From assembly GCA_015501605.1 (NCBI GenBank), contig JADNRZ010000048.1, positions 62,001 through 126,000 of the forward strand: a stretch of DNA of 64,000 nt, in the 5' to 3' direction. The position numbers and the translations under genes were made by a program. Under the pieces are notes generated by a model. It had not been told where the DNA came from, ran no database searches, and saw only the letters and a program-made list of their open reading frames with translations. Shown piece after piece: positions 20,859 to 31,771 of this stretch. The stretch is from Panaeolus papilionaceus (lineage: Eukaryota > Basidiomycota > Agaricomycetes > Agaricales). The first letter of the stretch is position 1. Each line of letters begins with the position of its first letter.

Positions 20859-23800
20859 ATGGCTAGTAAAAGACCACGCAGAAACGAAGGCGGTTCATAC
20901 CACACATCCTTACCTTTCACCGATGACGCTCTAAACCAATACAAGGCCTGAGAAGAGGGTGCCCGTTCCCACTGCAATAAATATACCACGTACAGTGTGC
21001 TTCAGGTGATCGACAACACGAACGAGGAGTGGAAGCGGGCTACACAGTGGGAACCAGGGGATAGCACAGAGTTTGCCCTTGATCCTGACAGGGACTGGTA
21101 TGATGAAGAGTGCGCTCGCGATATCGTGACACAGGAAGAGCCCAAGGAGCCACAAAAAAAAGCTGGAAAGAAGCGTAGTAAAGTTTCGGTAAGAAATCTA
21201 AATATTCTATTATTGTTTTGGGAGCATATGTATTAATTAGGGGTATCCAATCAACTTAGGCTCGCCCGCATGTTGTCTGGAAAGAAATGTATCGGTCGTC
21301 CTACCTCGACGAAATTTGTTGTCTCTCAGGTCGCGGTGATTATCGCAAAATAGTCGCCTGTTCCGATTGTATTTCAGCAAAGAAGGAGATACCCGGCAAA
21401 GCCGAGTATCGTTGTGCTTCAGATTGCATCCTCCCCGACCTCACCTGTAAGGCTTGCTGTCTTCGTCGTCATAAGCGACACCCCTTGCACCGCATACAGG
21501 TATGTCTTTGTTCTCTCAGTTTATCCGTTCTCCGCAGATAAATATATTTTTAGAAATGGAACGGTTCTTATTTCGTTCCCGTTTCGTTACAGTCCCTTGG
21601 TCTCACCATTCAACTCAATCATTCCAGTGGCCAGTGCCCTGTACCTGTCAGGTGTCACCAAGACATGGTCGTTCTCCACACAAATGGCTTCCACAACGTC
21701 AGCTTCAACTTCTGTGGGTGTGGAAAGGGGGAACCCCAGCATATCCAACTCCTCCGCCGCCGATTCTACCCAGCAAGTCAACTCATCATCAAAACCTGCG
21801 CCATGTTTGAGCTGCTCACACTTCTCCATAAACTCGCCCTCACTACCAAAGCCGCAACATACGATTTCTACCGAGCGCTGGAAAAGCTTACAGACAATAC
21901 GGGGCTGGCAACCCCAACTTATCGTTATCGCTCCCTTTTTCGCATGGTGCTGCAGTGGCGGCATTTGATGATGCTTAAGTGGGCGGGGAGAGCTCATGAT
22001 CCCAGTGGGCCGGAGGGGACGAAGCCAGGAGAGCTTGGTGTGCGGTGTCCATCGTGTCCAATACCAGGTATCAATTTACCTGATGATTGGGAAAAGGCTT
22101 CCCATGGAGAACGGTACGTGTTCAATATTCATTCTTTTTATGAATGTCAAAGCTGAGACAAATGATTAGTTTCTCTATATGTTGTTCATTTGTCTAGACG
22201 CTAATTTCCGCCTTAAAAATCGCATGGTATCTAATTGGAGTCAAGATCCAGGTCTGGGTGTGGGCTGGGCATATATGTTGGCGCGCGAGGAGTACGAGGC
22301 GTACGTCGATAGCAGGGCCAATGAGACCGATGTGAGTCCAGTGTCGTTTATATTAGTTTATTAATTGACTCCCATATAGGCTAGCAGTTGCGTTGGATTC
22401 CAAGCCATCATCCAAGCCAACAGTCGGTTCTCAAAGGGTTTGCGTTATACCGGGGTGGGAGGGGCGTTTTGTGGGAGGTCGGAGATGATTTTACTGCAGG
22501 GAATTGGGAATTTGAAAAAGGGAGAAAGGTACGTATTTTCGTCGTGTTAATGTTGCCGTTGGGTTAATCATTTTAAAGGTACTCCAACATGGATTTCGTT
22601 TTTGCCTCCGCCCTTCGTGATTACCTATCCCTCTCCATCATCCTTGTCAGCTATGACATATGCTGTCAGTGGTTTGTTAATCTGTTCAGTAGAATGACAG
22701 AGCACTGGCCTCAACACCTGCAAATACCATCTACCATCAAACTGATACCCGCCATTCCAAAATTACACGAGCCAATGCATCACCAGGAAAACCATCAACA
22801 ATTCTCTTTCAATTTCATTGAAGGTGTGGGCAACACAGACGGTGAATGTCCAGAGCGTGGATGGGGCCCACATAATGAGCTAGGAAAGGCTACCCAAACG
22901 CAAGGAGTTGGATCACGGCACGACATGTTGGACGACCATTTCGGCTTTTGGAACTGGCTAAAGTTTATCGGCATGGGCGCCACCCTTCTTCGTCGCTATC
23001 GGGCTGCTGTTGCAGACCGAAATATTCAGGTGGAAGGACATCACGGATTGACAGAGTCAGTGGGAGAGAAGTTGGAGAAGGAGTGGACGGACGTCTGCAA
23101 GAAGTGGGAATCAGAATCTTTCCCCAAGAAGTCGAAAAACCCATATGAACACGAAACACCTGGTAATGGGTTTGACCTTGCATTTGTTTCGTGATTTCTG
23201 ACTCTATATTGTTTAGACCTTACTGAAGCAGAGGTGAAAAAGGAACTTGCTCTTCAAGAAGAGAAGCGACTTAAGGAGGGCGGGGTTTCTTTGCATGCCA
23301 CTAGCCCGCAGGCTTTTATTTCAATGGGATTAGAGATTGAGGATACCCAGTGAGTATCATCAACTAGACTTTTTCTCGCATCGCAGCACTAACATTATTT
23401 AGACGAAGGCTAAAACGCCTTGCGAAGGACTTGGTCCAGCAAGCCACAGCCCGTCAAGAGGGCGGGCTCATTGAGCAGCGCAACCAGCTCACATCACGAA
23501 TTCGACAATGGGAAGCCATCCTTCCCATTTACATCCCTGGCTTGCTTCAGTACCAAAACGACGTTGCTGCAACCACACCCTCCCATCATGACGCCGATGT
23601 TGATGTACTCCCAGAAGACCATACGCTGTGGCTCCCCTCCCGATTCCCCTCGTCAGTCCGCCTCAAAGCATGTCACAAGGGCCTGCCGGAGATAGAGGAG
23701 AAGATCAGGACGTCCCATTGCTACAATGCTCTCAGTCATCTTCACCGCATTCTTACACTCAAAGCACGACTTTCCAAATTCAGGGATGACAATTTTCGGG

Positions 23801-24564
23801 GTCAGAGGGAGGGCACTCGGTCACGTGCTATTATAGACAGGGTTCATGAGCGAGTCAATGCATGGGCGGCGAAGTACAGGGCGGCTCGTGCAGCAAAGCT
23901 CAAGTTGTCAGGCAAGGGCAAATGGGAGAAATCTCTTCGTGTTTTGCTGGACAACAATCTATGCGCACGGAGCGATGTGAAGTCTGCCAAACCGAAACAA
24001 CCTCGTCGTGGTATTCTTGAGGATGATCTTGTGGAACAAGCTCAAGTTCAGCCACCACCACCACCACCACCACAGCAGACTGAAGAAATTAGTCTGCTTC
24101 CCAAGCCGAGAGATAAAAGGGATGGAACTGGAAGAACTAGGGATGAACTCTCCTGGATTTGGCTGGGGGTCAAAGCAAAAACAGGGAATGATAAGGACGA
24201 CAATGAAGTTCTTAGAACAGAGTGGTCCAGAAGTCGGGCAAGGGCGAGAAGAGCAAAAGAAGAGGTTCGTCTTCTTAGGGAGGAGATGAGACGGGTATTG
24301 GCATATCTGAAGTGGAAGGCTGCTTGGTGGAAGTCGCAAATTGGGCGTCAGGTGTTGGATAACAGCCTTTCAGAAGGCCTAACTGCCTATGCAGAGTGTA
24401 GGGCTATGCATCTTCTTAATCTTGCATTACATTTTAAATCTTTGTGGCAAGATCCTCTTAAGGAGGATTTCAACCCGGCTGAAGAACTGTCTTCAAAGAC
24501 CGGTGAAAGGGATGGTGAAGACATGGAGGATTGGGATACTGACAGTTCTGAAGATTCAGATTAA
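20859..24564 (+). pseudogene. KDZ-2 transposase (CxC2-type) of Element A, one internal stop
   Basis: Multi-exon KDZ transposase from ATG 20859 to stop 24564. After an N-terminal region comes the CxC2 cluster (ACSDCISAKK, YRCASDCILPDLTCKACCLRRH, HPLHRIQ; 21360-21500), then FCGCGKG, RCPSCPIPGINLP, the core blocks CLDANFRLKNR (22196), SYDICCQW (22650), the KLHEPMHH and GVGNTDGECPERGWGPHN region (22770-22880) and RHDMLDDHFGFWNW (22916-22960), and a long helical C-terminus ending in acidic residues. Introns are clear and the frame is open throughout except for a TGA at 20949-20951, before the cluster, where CGA (Arg) would keep the frame. With that single change the gene would be complete, so loss of function is recent or the stop lies in an unrecognised small intron. 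Confidence 0.9.
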
Positions 24565-24579
24565 CTTTATTAACTTAAA

Positions 24580-25169
24580 ACTATTTATGTACGCATTTTA
24601 AAATCAATAATAATAATACATAATAGAATTTGTTTCGTTATTATTTATTTTGATGTTAAGTAAGAGATAAGATTTAAGATAAGATGAGATAACGACATTG
24701 TGATCCGAGTTTCATCAAAATAATATGAAGTACATCCAACCACCCCCTGCTGCATCCACCCATTCCCGCCCTCGTTGGGCAGCACTAATGGTCGGGATTA
24801 ATGTAAATATATTTATTATATCTAGTATACACTCCCGCCCCATGATTTGAGCACCCATACCTATCCCAGAGCCTAACCGCTCAAAAATTGAGTGTGTTCT
24901 ATTTATAGAATGTCATCCAAAGTGCCCCGCCTGCATCCACCCCCTCCCGCCATCTTGCAAAGGGGGAAACACCATAATTATAATTAAAATATATATTGCT
25001 ACCCATTATATACCCTACCCCGCCGTTTTCCCTACCCAATCCCGCCCAACAGTGAGCAACCCATCCCGCCCACCAAGAAGAGCACTGTTTACCTATATTT
25101 ACCATCTCCCCCTACCCCGGCTGATGCTGGCACCCTACCCGGGCATTTTTTCCCAATAGCAGAGACAAA
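24580..25169 (-). repeat. Element A right terminal inverted repeat
   Basis: Reverse-complement copy of 1-590, beginning 15 bp after the stop codon of the KDZ transposase. I saw no mismatch in the parts I compared base by base, which suggests either recent transposition or gene conversion between the two arms. Confidence 0.92.
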
Positions 25170-25170
25170 A

Positions 25171-25245
25171 AGCCAACTGGCAAACTTTGCCAGTTGGCAG
25201 CCCAGATGCATCAGCCCAGTTTGCCAGTTGGCAAAGCTGATATAG
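25171..25245. repeat. Hairpin cluster outside Element A
   Basis: Three copies of TTTGCCAGTTGGC or its reverse complement GCCAACTGGCAAA in 60 bp, immediately beyond the right inverted repeat of Element A. The first two form a hairpin with a 2-bp loop. Origin unknown. Confidence 0.7.
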
Positions 25246-25390
25246 AATTCTGGCTGACATGGCTGAACTAGTACTTAGCACGATAGAGAAATAGCATGTA
25301 TCATGGTTCACTTTTCGAGGGCAAGCAAATGAATGATATTTTTGTCGACTAAGAAATATGAAGTAACGTTACAGGAGGCGGTGACAGCCA

Positions 25391-26575
25391 GGTAAGCTAT
25401 GGTATAAGAACTGAGTTGACATATAGAACACATACAGTGTAAGAACTGAGTTGAGCTGGTGGAATCCATAGATATCTAATGGATTAAATAGATGACATTA
25501 GTAGGTATTGTATAGGATTAATAGCGGTAAGTAAGGGCATTAGTATGGGTAGGTAAGAGGGCGGGTGCAGGGGGTAGGGGGGGGGGTATGGGTGGGGGGC
25601 GGATGCAGGGGATGGGGTAGGGCGATGGGTAGGGGGCGGATGCAGGCGTTCAGGTAGGGGATGGGTAGGGGATGGGATGGGGCAGGTAGGGGGCAGGTAG
25701 GGGGTGGGTGCAGGGGATGGGGTAGGGCGCGGGGGATGGGTAGGGGTAGGGGGCGGGTGCAACGGCGTTGGAGTATAAGGTAGGGCAGGTGCAGGGGCTG
25801 GGGTAGGGGGATGGTAGGGGCAGGTGCAACGGAATAGGATGGTACGCGGGTGCAGATGAATGGAACAGGAAACAGGGGTAGGGGGTTGGGGTCAGCAGGT
25901 TGGGGGCGAAGATGGGAGTTGACGAAGAGCAGGTGCAAAGGTGCAGGGGAAGGAAACGGGTGCAGTTGGGATGAGAAGCGGGTGCAGGTGCAGCCCATAC
26001 AGCAAGCCGTTGGGGCGATGGGGGAACAGGCCGTATGATAGGGTCTTGGGTGAGATGCACATGTAGAACATTGAAGGGAAATGAAATAAAATTTTATGCA
26101 GCTGCTGAATGGAACCAGGTCCAAGTGAGACCTGTGGGGTGTAAGACATGCAACGTGTGACCAGGGTCTCTATATGCTCTTTCTGGAATTTCCCATCGAT
26201 GGTGATATTTTCTACGGGTGCACGTATCAGGTACATGGCGGCGGGTGCTGAAATACAGCTCATACAAGGTAGAGAGCACGTGCACGTGGTGGTCGTATTA
26301 AGATATGGTATGGGGCAGTCAATTAGCAGGCGCTGGATAGAGCAGGAACCGAGTGATGGAGCCGTTACTAGGCACGATTCGGAGCCTGGCAAAATGGGAT
26401 GATTGCAGCCGACACTGGCATAGTGCATATAAAGAAGCGGCCGCTGTATAATATAAGAACGAAAGGGTTCAGGGATGAAATTGATGATCAATCACGTTTG
26501 ATTGATATGGTCTGTCACAGGCGGTTGCAACCCTGAAATTGTAAACACGGCCATATCAAGAACACGATCACGTTA
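25391..26575 (-). repeat. Dispersed repeat, copy A
   Basis: Related in reverse orientation to 43157-43967: both share AGGTAAGCTATGGTATAAG, GGATTAAATAGATGACATTAG and, at the far end, the strings around TTTCAGGGTTGC and CTTGATATGGC. The copies differ in the middle, where copy A has an expanded G-rich tract. Type of element unknown; no transposase or clear ends seen. Confidence 0.75.
25552..25790 (+). repeat. G-rich GGGTAGGGG tract
   Basis: About 240 bp made of irregular GGGTAGGGG, GGGATGGG and GGGGCAGG words with almost no C on the plus strand. It could form G-quadruplexes. The minus strand reads as a long Pro/His/Leu frame, which is an artefact of the repeat. Confidence 0.85.
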
Positions 26576-26667
26576 CGTTGGTTCTTTTTTTTTTTTTTTC
26601 GTTCCTTCATTCCTTCCACCATCATCACCGCAACTAGCCCTTTCACTATCCATCCCATCCACCCCTC

Positions 26668-29174
26668 ATGTCTGCCAACCTCCAGAAAGTCGATATCGCG
26701 CGCTTTCATACAGTCGTTCAGCACCTTCGCAGGGAATTCGTTCACGGTTTTGGGCAGGGGAATCTGTTGGAAGTGATGGTTAGGAATGGTGAAAGCATGG
26801 TGAGTTGACCAGCATTCAATCATTTTTGATTGAAAAAACGGACCTTTGAGGTAGGAATATCTGCTTGAAATCGTCAACCAGACGAGGATGGAACCGAGGT
26901 CGGTCCCCAACAAGGTCAAGAACGTCTGGAAGTCGAAAACGTCGCTGGACGCATGGGTTTTCTGGTTGGGACTGGAGTTTCAGAACCTCAAGGCGGCCCA
27001 ACGTACGCACGCTGCGCCCCTGGAGACGAACGTAACAGAGGTGATGGGTAGCTGGAAGAAACGGATGGAGGAGGGCCAGCTGCTGTTGGCAGATGCAGCA
27101 GCATCAGCATCAGCAGCCGTTGCCTCAACATCAGGTGAGGTGACATCGACTCCCACTCTTCCTGCGCCCGCACCCCCTCTTGCAGCGATATCTGCAGTTT
27201 CGCTTTCCGAACGGCAACCCACCTCTCCCTTCACTCCTGCAGGAGGACCTCTACCACCTCGTCCCTTGCCGGAAGGGTCCACCATTGCAACTCCTGCAAC
27301 CGCTCCTGAACAACCCCCCACAACCAAGTCTATCAATGAGGTTCGCCCATTTGCTCCACCAGCATTGAGTAAAGCGGCCACACCTGCTACCACAACGCCT
27401 CCAGTGGCACCAGCAGCTCCGCCAGCATCCCTTCAAGCGGCCACAGCGCCAATTGCGACTGCTCCAGTGGCACAGGCAGCTCCAGCCATCCCAGCAGTAG
27501 CAGCTGAATCAGATAAGGGAACACTTTCGGGAGGTGAGTATATAGGTGGACTGAAGGGTTATTCATGCTCACATCACTCTTTCAGGAGGAAAGCGGAAGT
27601 TGGAGGATCAAGGGGAGGGGGACCAGCAGCCGAAGCGGCCACGAAAACACTGTAAGTGGATCCCTCATCATACTTCAGGATGTTAACTGAGACCTGCTCC
27701 AGCGCGCACATCATCATCGGCTCCCAAGTCCACTGGTGGATCATCAGCGCGCCAGATATCTCAGGCGCCCGCAATACTGGAACACAAGAAATGCGACCGA
27801 TGCGTGCAACTAAAGGTCGATTGTGTCCCTGGTGGCACAGGCGGCTGCTGTCTGAGGTGCACAGCAAAAAAATGTGCCTGCAGCAATGCTTTGGGCGCGA
27901 GTGCAGCCGCTTCACAGGGACACAAGAATCGGAAACAAAAATCGAAGGAGGTGGTTGAGAGTGACGAGGAGAAGGAGGACGAGGATATGGTCGAAGGAGA
28001 GAAAGAGGGCGAAGCAGCAGAAGCGGAACAGAAGCCTGCCAGTACGCCCAAGGTGGAGGAGAAGAAGAGGAAGCGCAGTAAGTCCTGATCCTGTTCTTCA
28101 ATGCGGCCGCTGAGACTGTTGGCAGAGACAATGGCCGATCTCGAAGCGCGGATCGTCGAGTTGGAGAAGCAGAACGAGAGGTTGCGAAAAGATGCGGAGC
28201 ACAACGTGGAGGAGTTGTCAATGGCCCTTGATTCCTTCCAGACGCTCAGGATGGAGGTTGGTGCCGCCTTTGTTGGAATGGCACAGGATATTGCACATGC
28301 AATGGCGCAAGCCAAGCACGTCTCTGGAGGCGTCACTGTTGAACGCCCAACACTCTTCAAGTCATACAGGATGGAGCGGGGCTCGAGGATCGGCTCCCCC
28401 AGCCTCAAGTTGCATGGTAGTGACTTCGACTGGGAGTACTCCCCTCCCACTTCGCTCCAGCCACGTCGTGTTTCCGTCGATTCGGACGGAGCCTATTCCT
28501 GGGGCGGCCGTGTTCCGCACAACTACACCGTCCAACCAGGCGAGGTCCTGCATGATGTTGTGGGTTGGGCTTGTGATGACCCAACAGCTCCGCTTGCCAA
28601 GTTGCACCCGGTGCCAAGGCATCTCATCACGAAGAATGCCAGTGGAGTGCCCGTTTCATCAGCGGGTTCGTCTGCTCCCGCCACGCCTGCACAACGACTC
28701 ATGCGACGACTGCCCTCCAACTCCCACATTGCTCGCTCGCAGTCGTCTGCGCCCGGAGGCAGCAGTGCAGCCCCTCGTGAGCTCACTGTCAATCCTGCCC
28801 ACCTCCATGCACCCGCTTCCACGGTGCTGGCCACCGAACAGGCTGCTGGGGCCACCGTGACACAAGGTACACATCCAACACTGGATGCTGATCTTGCGCC
28901 CGAAAGCACTAACGTCACTCAGCAGAAGGACCCTCGTCAACCAAGAAGCCGTGAAGAGTTGGACAACCTCATGGATTCCGGGTCGCCCCTCATCGAGCTG
29001 GAATCAACAGGGGATGTGGTTTGTGACGACGCACCGGGCCCACCTGTCAAAGTGAAACGCAAGGTTCAGCCAAGGGAGCGGGTAGTGGTGGAGATTCGTA
29101 TACGGTCGCGCGCAAAGGCGGCTGCTGCCTCCCCTGTGCCTTCGTCATCACGCCGCACTTGGAGCTCACGCTGA
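26668..29174 (+). CDS. Cysteine-cluster and coiled-coil protein, function unknown
   Basis: Probable start at ATG 26668 (MSANLQKVDIARFHTVVQ), with introns near 26800-26884, 27534-27580, 27650-27700 and 28080-28125. The middle is Ala/Pro/Thr-rich and probably disordered (27080-27520). A cysteine cluster follows, KKCDRCVQLKVDCVPG then GGCCLRCTAKKCACSNAL (27789-27900), similar in spacing to fungal zinc clusters. An acidic Glu-rich linker, a KKRKR basic patch and a coiled coil (MADLEARIVELEKQNERL, 28130-28250) come next, then a Ser/Pro-rich tail. The 3' half has a diverged second copy at 34856-35475. I know no function; DNA binding by the cysteine cluster plus dimerisation by the coiled coil is an inference. 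Confidence 0.65.
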
Positions 29175-29485
29175 ATGTGTTGTTATTTTTGGACTTGTTA
29201 TATTTTGGACTCATGCATATTTGTTGGACTGGACTTTTGTTTTTTGTTGTTTCATATCATTTTGGACCCTCCCCCCCTCATTTCGTGGCCGCTTTCATCT
29301 GTTGTTTATATCACCTCTCCTCTCATCGGCCGCAATTGCTTTGCTTTTTTTATTGGAACATACAGATTCATTGTCACATATTTTGATACCCCACATCATA
29401 GATTGTTTGGACCTGCACACTTTTCTATACATCAGATTTTACAAACTGTAGATAACTAGGGATATTATCTGATGTTAATTGCATA
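29175..29485. other. 3' spacer between convergent genes
   Basis: T-rich sequence between the stop codon of the coiled-coil gene and the 3' end of the minus-strand accessory gene. No feature recognised. Confidence 0.4.
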
Positions 29486-31623
29486 CTATTTTTTCTTGCG
29501 TGATGTTGCTCCCCTGTTGGTCCTACCAGGACTGGTTCCCCTCTCAGAAAATGGTGTAGGATACTTTGAAGCAGGTCCACTACGGTTGGTATTGCGGCCG
29601 CTACGTCGCATGGGCATCAGTTGCGAGTCCACTATATCACCATGTGTCGTTTCAACGGCATGCCGTGCGCTCCGTCGCAGCACCCTTTGAGATTTGTCAG
29701 GTTCTGCACTTGCAGTGGTTGTATCCATGGTCACAGGCGACGGTTCCAGTTCATCGTCTATTCGATTGTTGGGTATGGTGGGCCCGGGCGGCTCCATATT
29801 CTAAAAAGTTTCATTTTGGCTGGTCAGTTGCTGGAGTGCGGCTGCAGCCACATTCGCTGCATCCACAACCTCAGTGGAGGATGTGTCCCCTGAAGTCTTG
29901 TCTGAAGTTGTTGCTGGTATACCACTAGCAGTTCCTTCGCAGGTAGCGATTGCCGTCCGAATCTCCTGATCGCCTGCTCTGCCCCGCTCCTTCCTCTTGA
30001 CTCGTTTCCCCAATTGAACATCCACAAACTCTGGATTTATCTCTCTGTCTGAATCTCCAGCTGCACCTGGTTCCTCTTCTGTTGGGTACAATGCTGGAGT
30101 GATCGGATGCAACTTGCTTTTGTGGACGGCTTTAAAGATGAAAATGTTGTCTGCTCCTTCCTTCTCCTGTATTTCAGCAGCCGCTCGCAGAAAATCCAAC
30201 ATGTCATTCGTATCCATGCTTCTATAATGCTTGAATGTGAATTTGGAATTCTTGAGATACTTTTCGTCAACATATGTGTGCACTCCATTCGTCTTGAAAG
30301 CTGTCCATGGAACCGTGACCCTTCCTCGGCCGCATGCCAATGCTACAACACCATCAGTGAGAATAAATTTTAATCAAAACTGCACTTGCATACCATAGTG
30401 AGTGCTAATATAGGCAGCCCAATATTTCTCAACGAGGGCGCGCACCATTGCTGGGTCCCACTGTGTAGGTAAAATGGGAAAGCCCCGTGGAGTTGTTTTC
30501 AATGCACTGTTTGCGGCTTGCTTGATCACAGCCTCCTCCAAAACCCCTGCTGCAGCACCCACTACACTGTCCTTCTGTGCGGCCGGAGCTGTAGTGCTCG
30601 CGCCCATCTTTTTTCTGATCTCCTCCACATAGTTCACAATCAGTTGGGAAAAGTCTAAAACCTCTTTGGCATATTTCTCATAAAAGGGTTGGGCTCCAAA
30701 GTACCCATAACGTTGGGCAAAGTTCTCAGATCTGGAGCATCCATAAGCAGTTGCTAACAAGCAGATACAACATGCTTAGGGATAGATTTCAATGCCTCCG
30801 TCCAGTCGTGGTGCCGCGCACAATTGAAGCGATGAGATACCAAGCTCAATCATCTGCATGTGTTGTGCATGCTTCAATTGCGCTTCCCCATGTTTCTGCC
30901 ATTGCCTGGCAGTCAGGCGGCCACTTTGTCAATTACTCGGTTCTGCCGATAATGAAAAACACTTACCTCGCTTGCAATTCAGGCGAATATCCCTGTTCTG
31001 TTACAGCTCTCCTTGCTCTTTCAGCCTCAGCTTTCTGCTCTGGAGTGTAATCGGCCAGAATTTCGCGCACAGCACAATGTCTGTATTCCGTTGTAAGCTT
31101 GGACGTTAAGGCCGCATCCGGCCCCAGCTCTCGGGCTGCAATCTGCCTGGCTTTTTCCAGCACTTCCTTGAATCGGTAGTTGTAGAAGTAGTCAGAGATG
31201 GTCAATCGGAGTGTTGGGGGTTTGTACAGTTGTATCTTGGACCTCCAGTTGGCACTTGTATAGGCTGCAATTCTCTGATGGTGTGTCAGCCAGATAAACA
31301 CCATTATGTGGGAGTGGATCACATACATCAGTCCATATGTCAATGTTTGTATTGTTGGTTCGATGTTTTGTTTCTGGATTCCGGTACCAGTGTGATAAGA
31401 GGGGTGGAAAGACATGTTTCCTGAGGTAAGCAGCTCGCTCTTGATACTCAAAGCCAGGGATGTCTCGGAATTTGGCCCTGAATGGCTTGATTATATTGAG
31501 TTCTGTGACTGTAAAGTGCTTTGAATCCCGTCTTGCCATCCGGAGTCGTGGTGGTGCTGGATCTGTTGGATCATGAATGATCTGACCATCTTGGCCATCT
31601 TGAGGTAGGTATTGAAGCACCAT
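29486..31623 (-). CDS. KDZ-associated accessory protein (Element C)
   Basis: Minus-strand multi-exon gene starting at ATG 31623 (MVLQYLPQDGQDG), with exons ending near 31440, 31180-30965, 30760-30374, 30340-29801 and 29797-29486. Recognisable parts are a helical KHFTVTELNIIKPFRAKFRD block, FKEVLEKARQIAARELG, YFGAQPFYEKYAKEVLDF, PAMVRALVEKYWAAYISTHY, and a low-complexity C-terminus with a KKRVKRKERGR-like basic patch. It resembles the agaricomycete transposon-linked accessory families seen in Elements B and D, but I cannot name a domain. It is head-to-head with the KDZ-3 transposase, only 148 bp apart. I see no premature stop, although the exon borders were judged by eye. Confidence 0.58.
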
Positions 31624-31771
31624 GAGATGATGTGCTGAGTGGATGTATATATCAATTAAAGAGATTGATCACGAGTCGTTGCTGTGTCACTTGTAAGTGT
31701 GTGACAAGCAGACATATTTCATGTCACAATGAATGCAAGTAAGCAATCAATCCCATTCCTCTTCCATCATC
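31624..31771. promoter_or_regulatory. Divergent promoter, accessory gene and KDZ-3
   Basis: A 148-bp interval between two start codons on opposite strands. It contains the direct repeat TCACTTGTAAGTGTGTGACA, which is also partly palindromic (CACTTGTAAGTG). Shared regulation is inferred. Confidence 0.5.

Larger units (their letters stand above)
1..25169. mobile_element. Element A: large KDZ transposon with TET/JBP cargo
   Basis: The first 590 bases are repeated as an exact reverse complement at 24580-25169 (position x on the left maps to 25170-x on the right), so the two copies form long terminal inverted repeats around about 24 kb. Inside are an HMG-like accessory gene (split), a hypothetical DNA-binding-type gene, a small basic gene, a TET/JBP dioxygenase gene and a KDZ transposase whose stop codon lies 15 bp before the right repeat. 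Another complete transposon (Element B) is nested inside it. The association of fungal TET/JBP genes with KDZ transposons is published (Iyer and colleagues, 2014); the assignment here rests on sequence motifs. The left outer end and any target duplication lie at or beyond the window edge, so the element may start slightly before position 1. Confidence 0.8.

Noticed and set aside
1..25169. Element A as a Starship-type giant element.
   Set aside because: No tyrosine-recombinase captain gene is seen, and the element has long inverted repeats and a KDZ transposase instead.
25552..25790. Telomere-like repeats.
   Set aside because: The usual fungal telomere word TTAGGG does not occur as a tandem array; the words are irregular GGGTAGGGG and GGGATGGG.
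25484..26124. Long Pro/His-rich open frames on minus.
   Set aside because: They follow directly from the G-rich tract on plus; all frames are open because stop codons cannot form there.
26515..26919. Minus-strand frame opposite the first exon of the coiled-coil gene.
   Set aside because: It ends in a poly-Lys artefact of the T-run at 26583 and shares no family pattern; the plus-strand reading fits the downstream exons.
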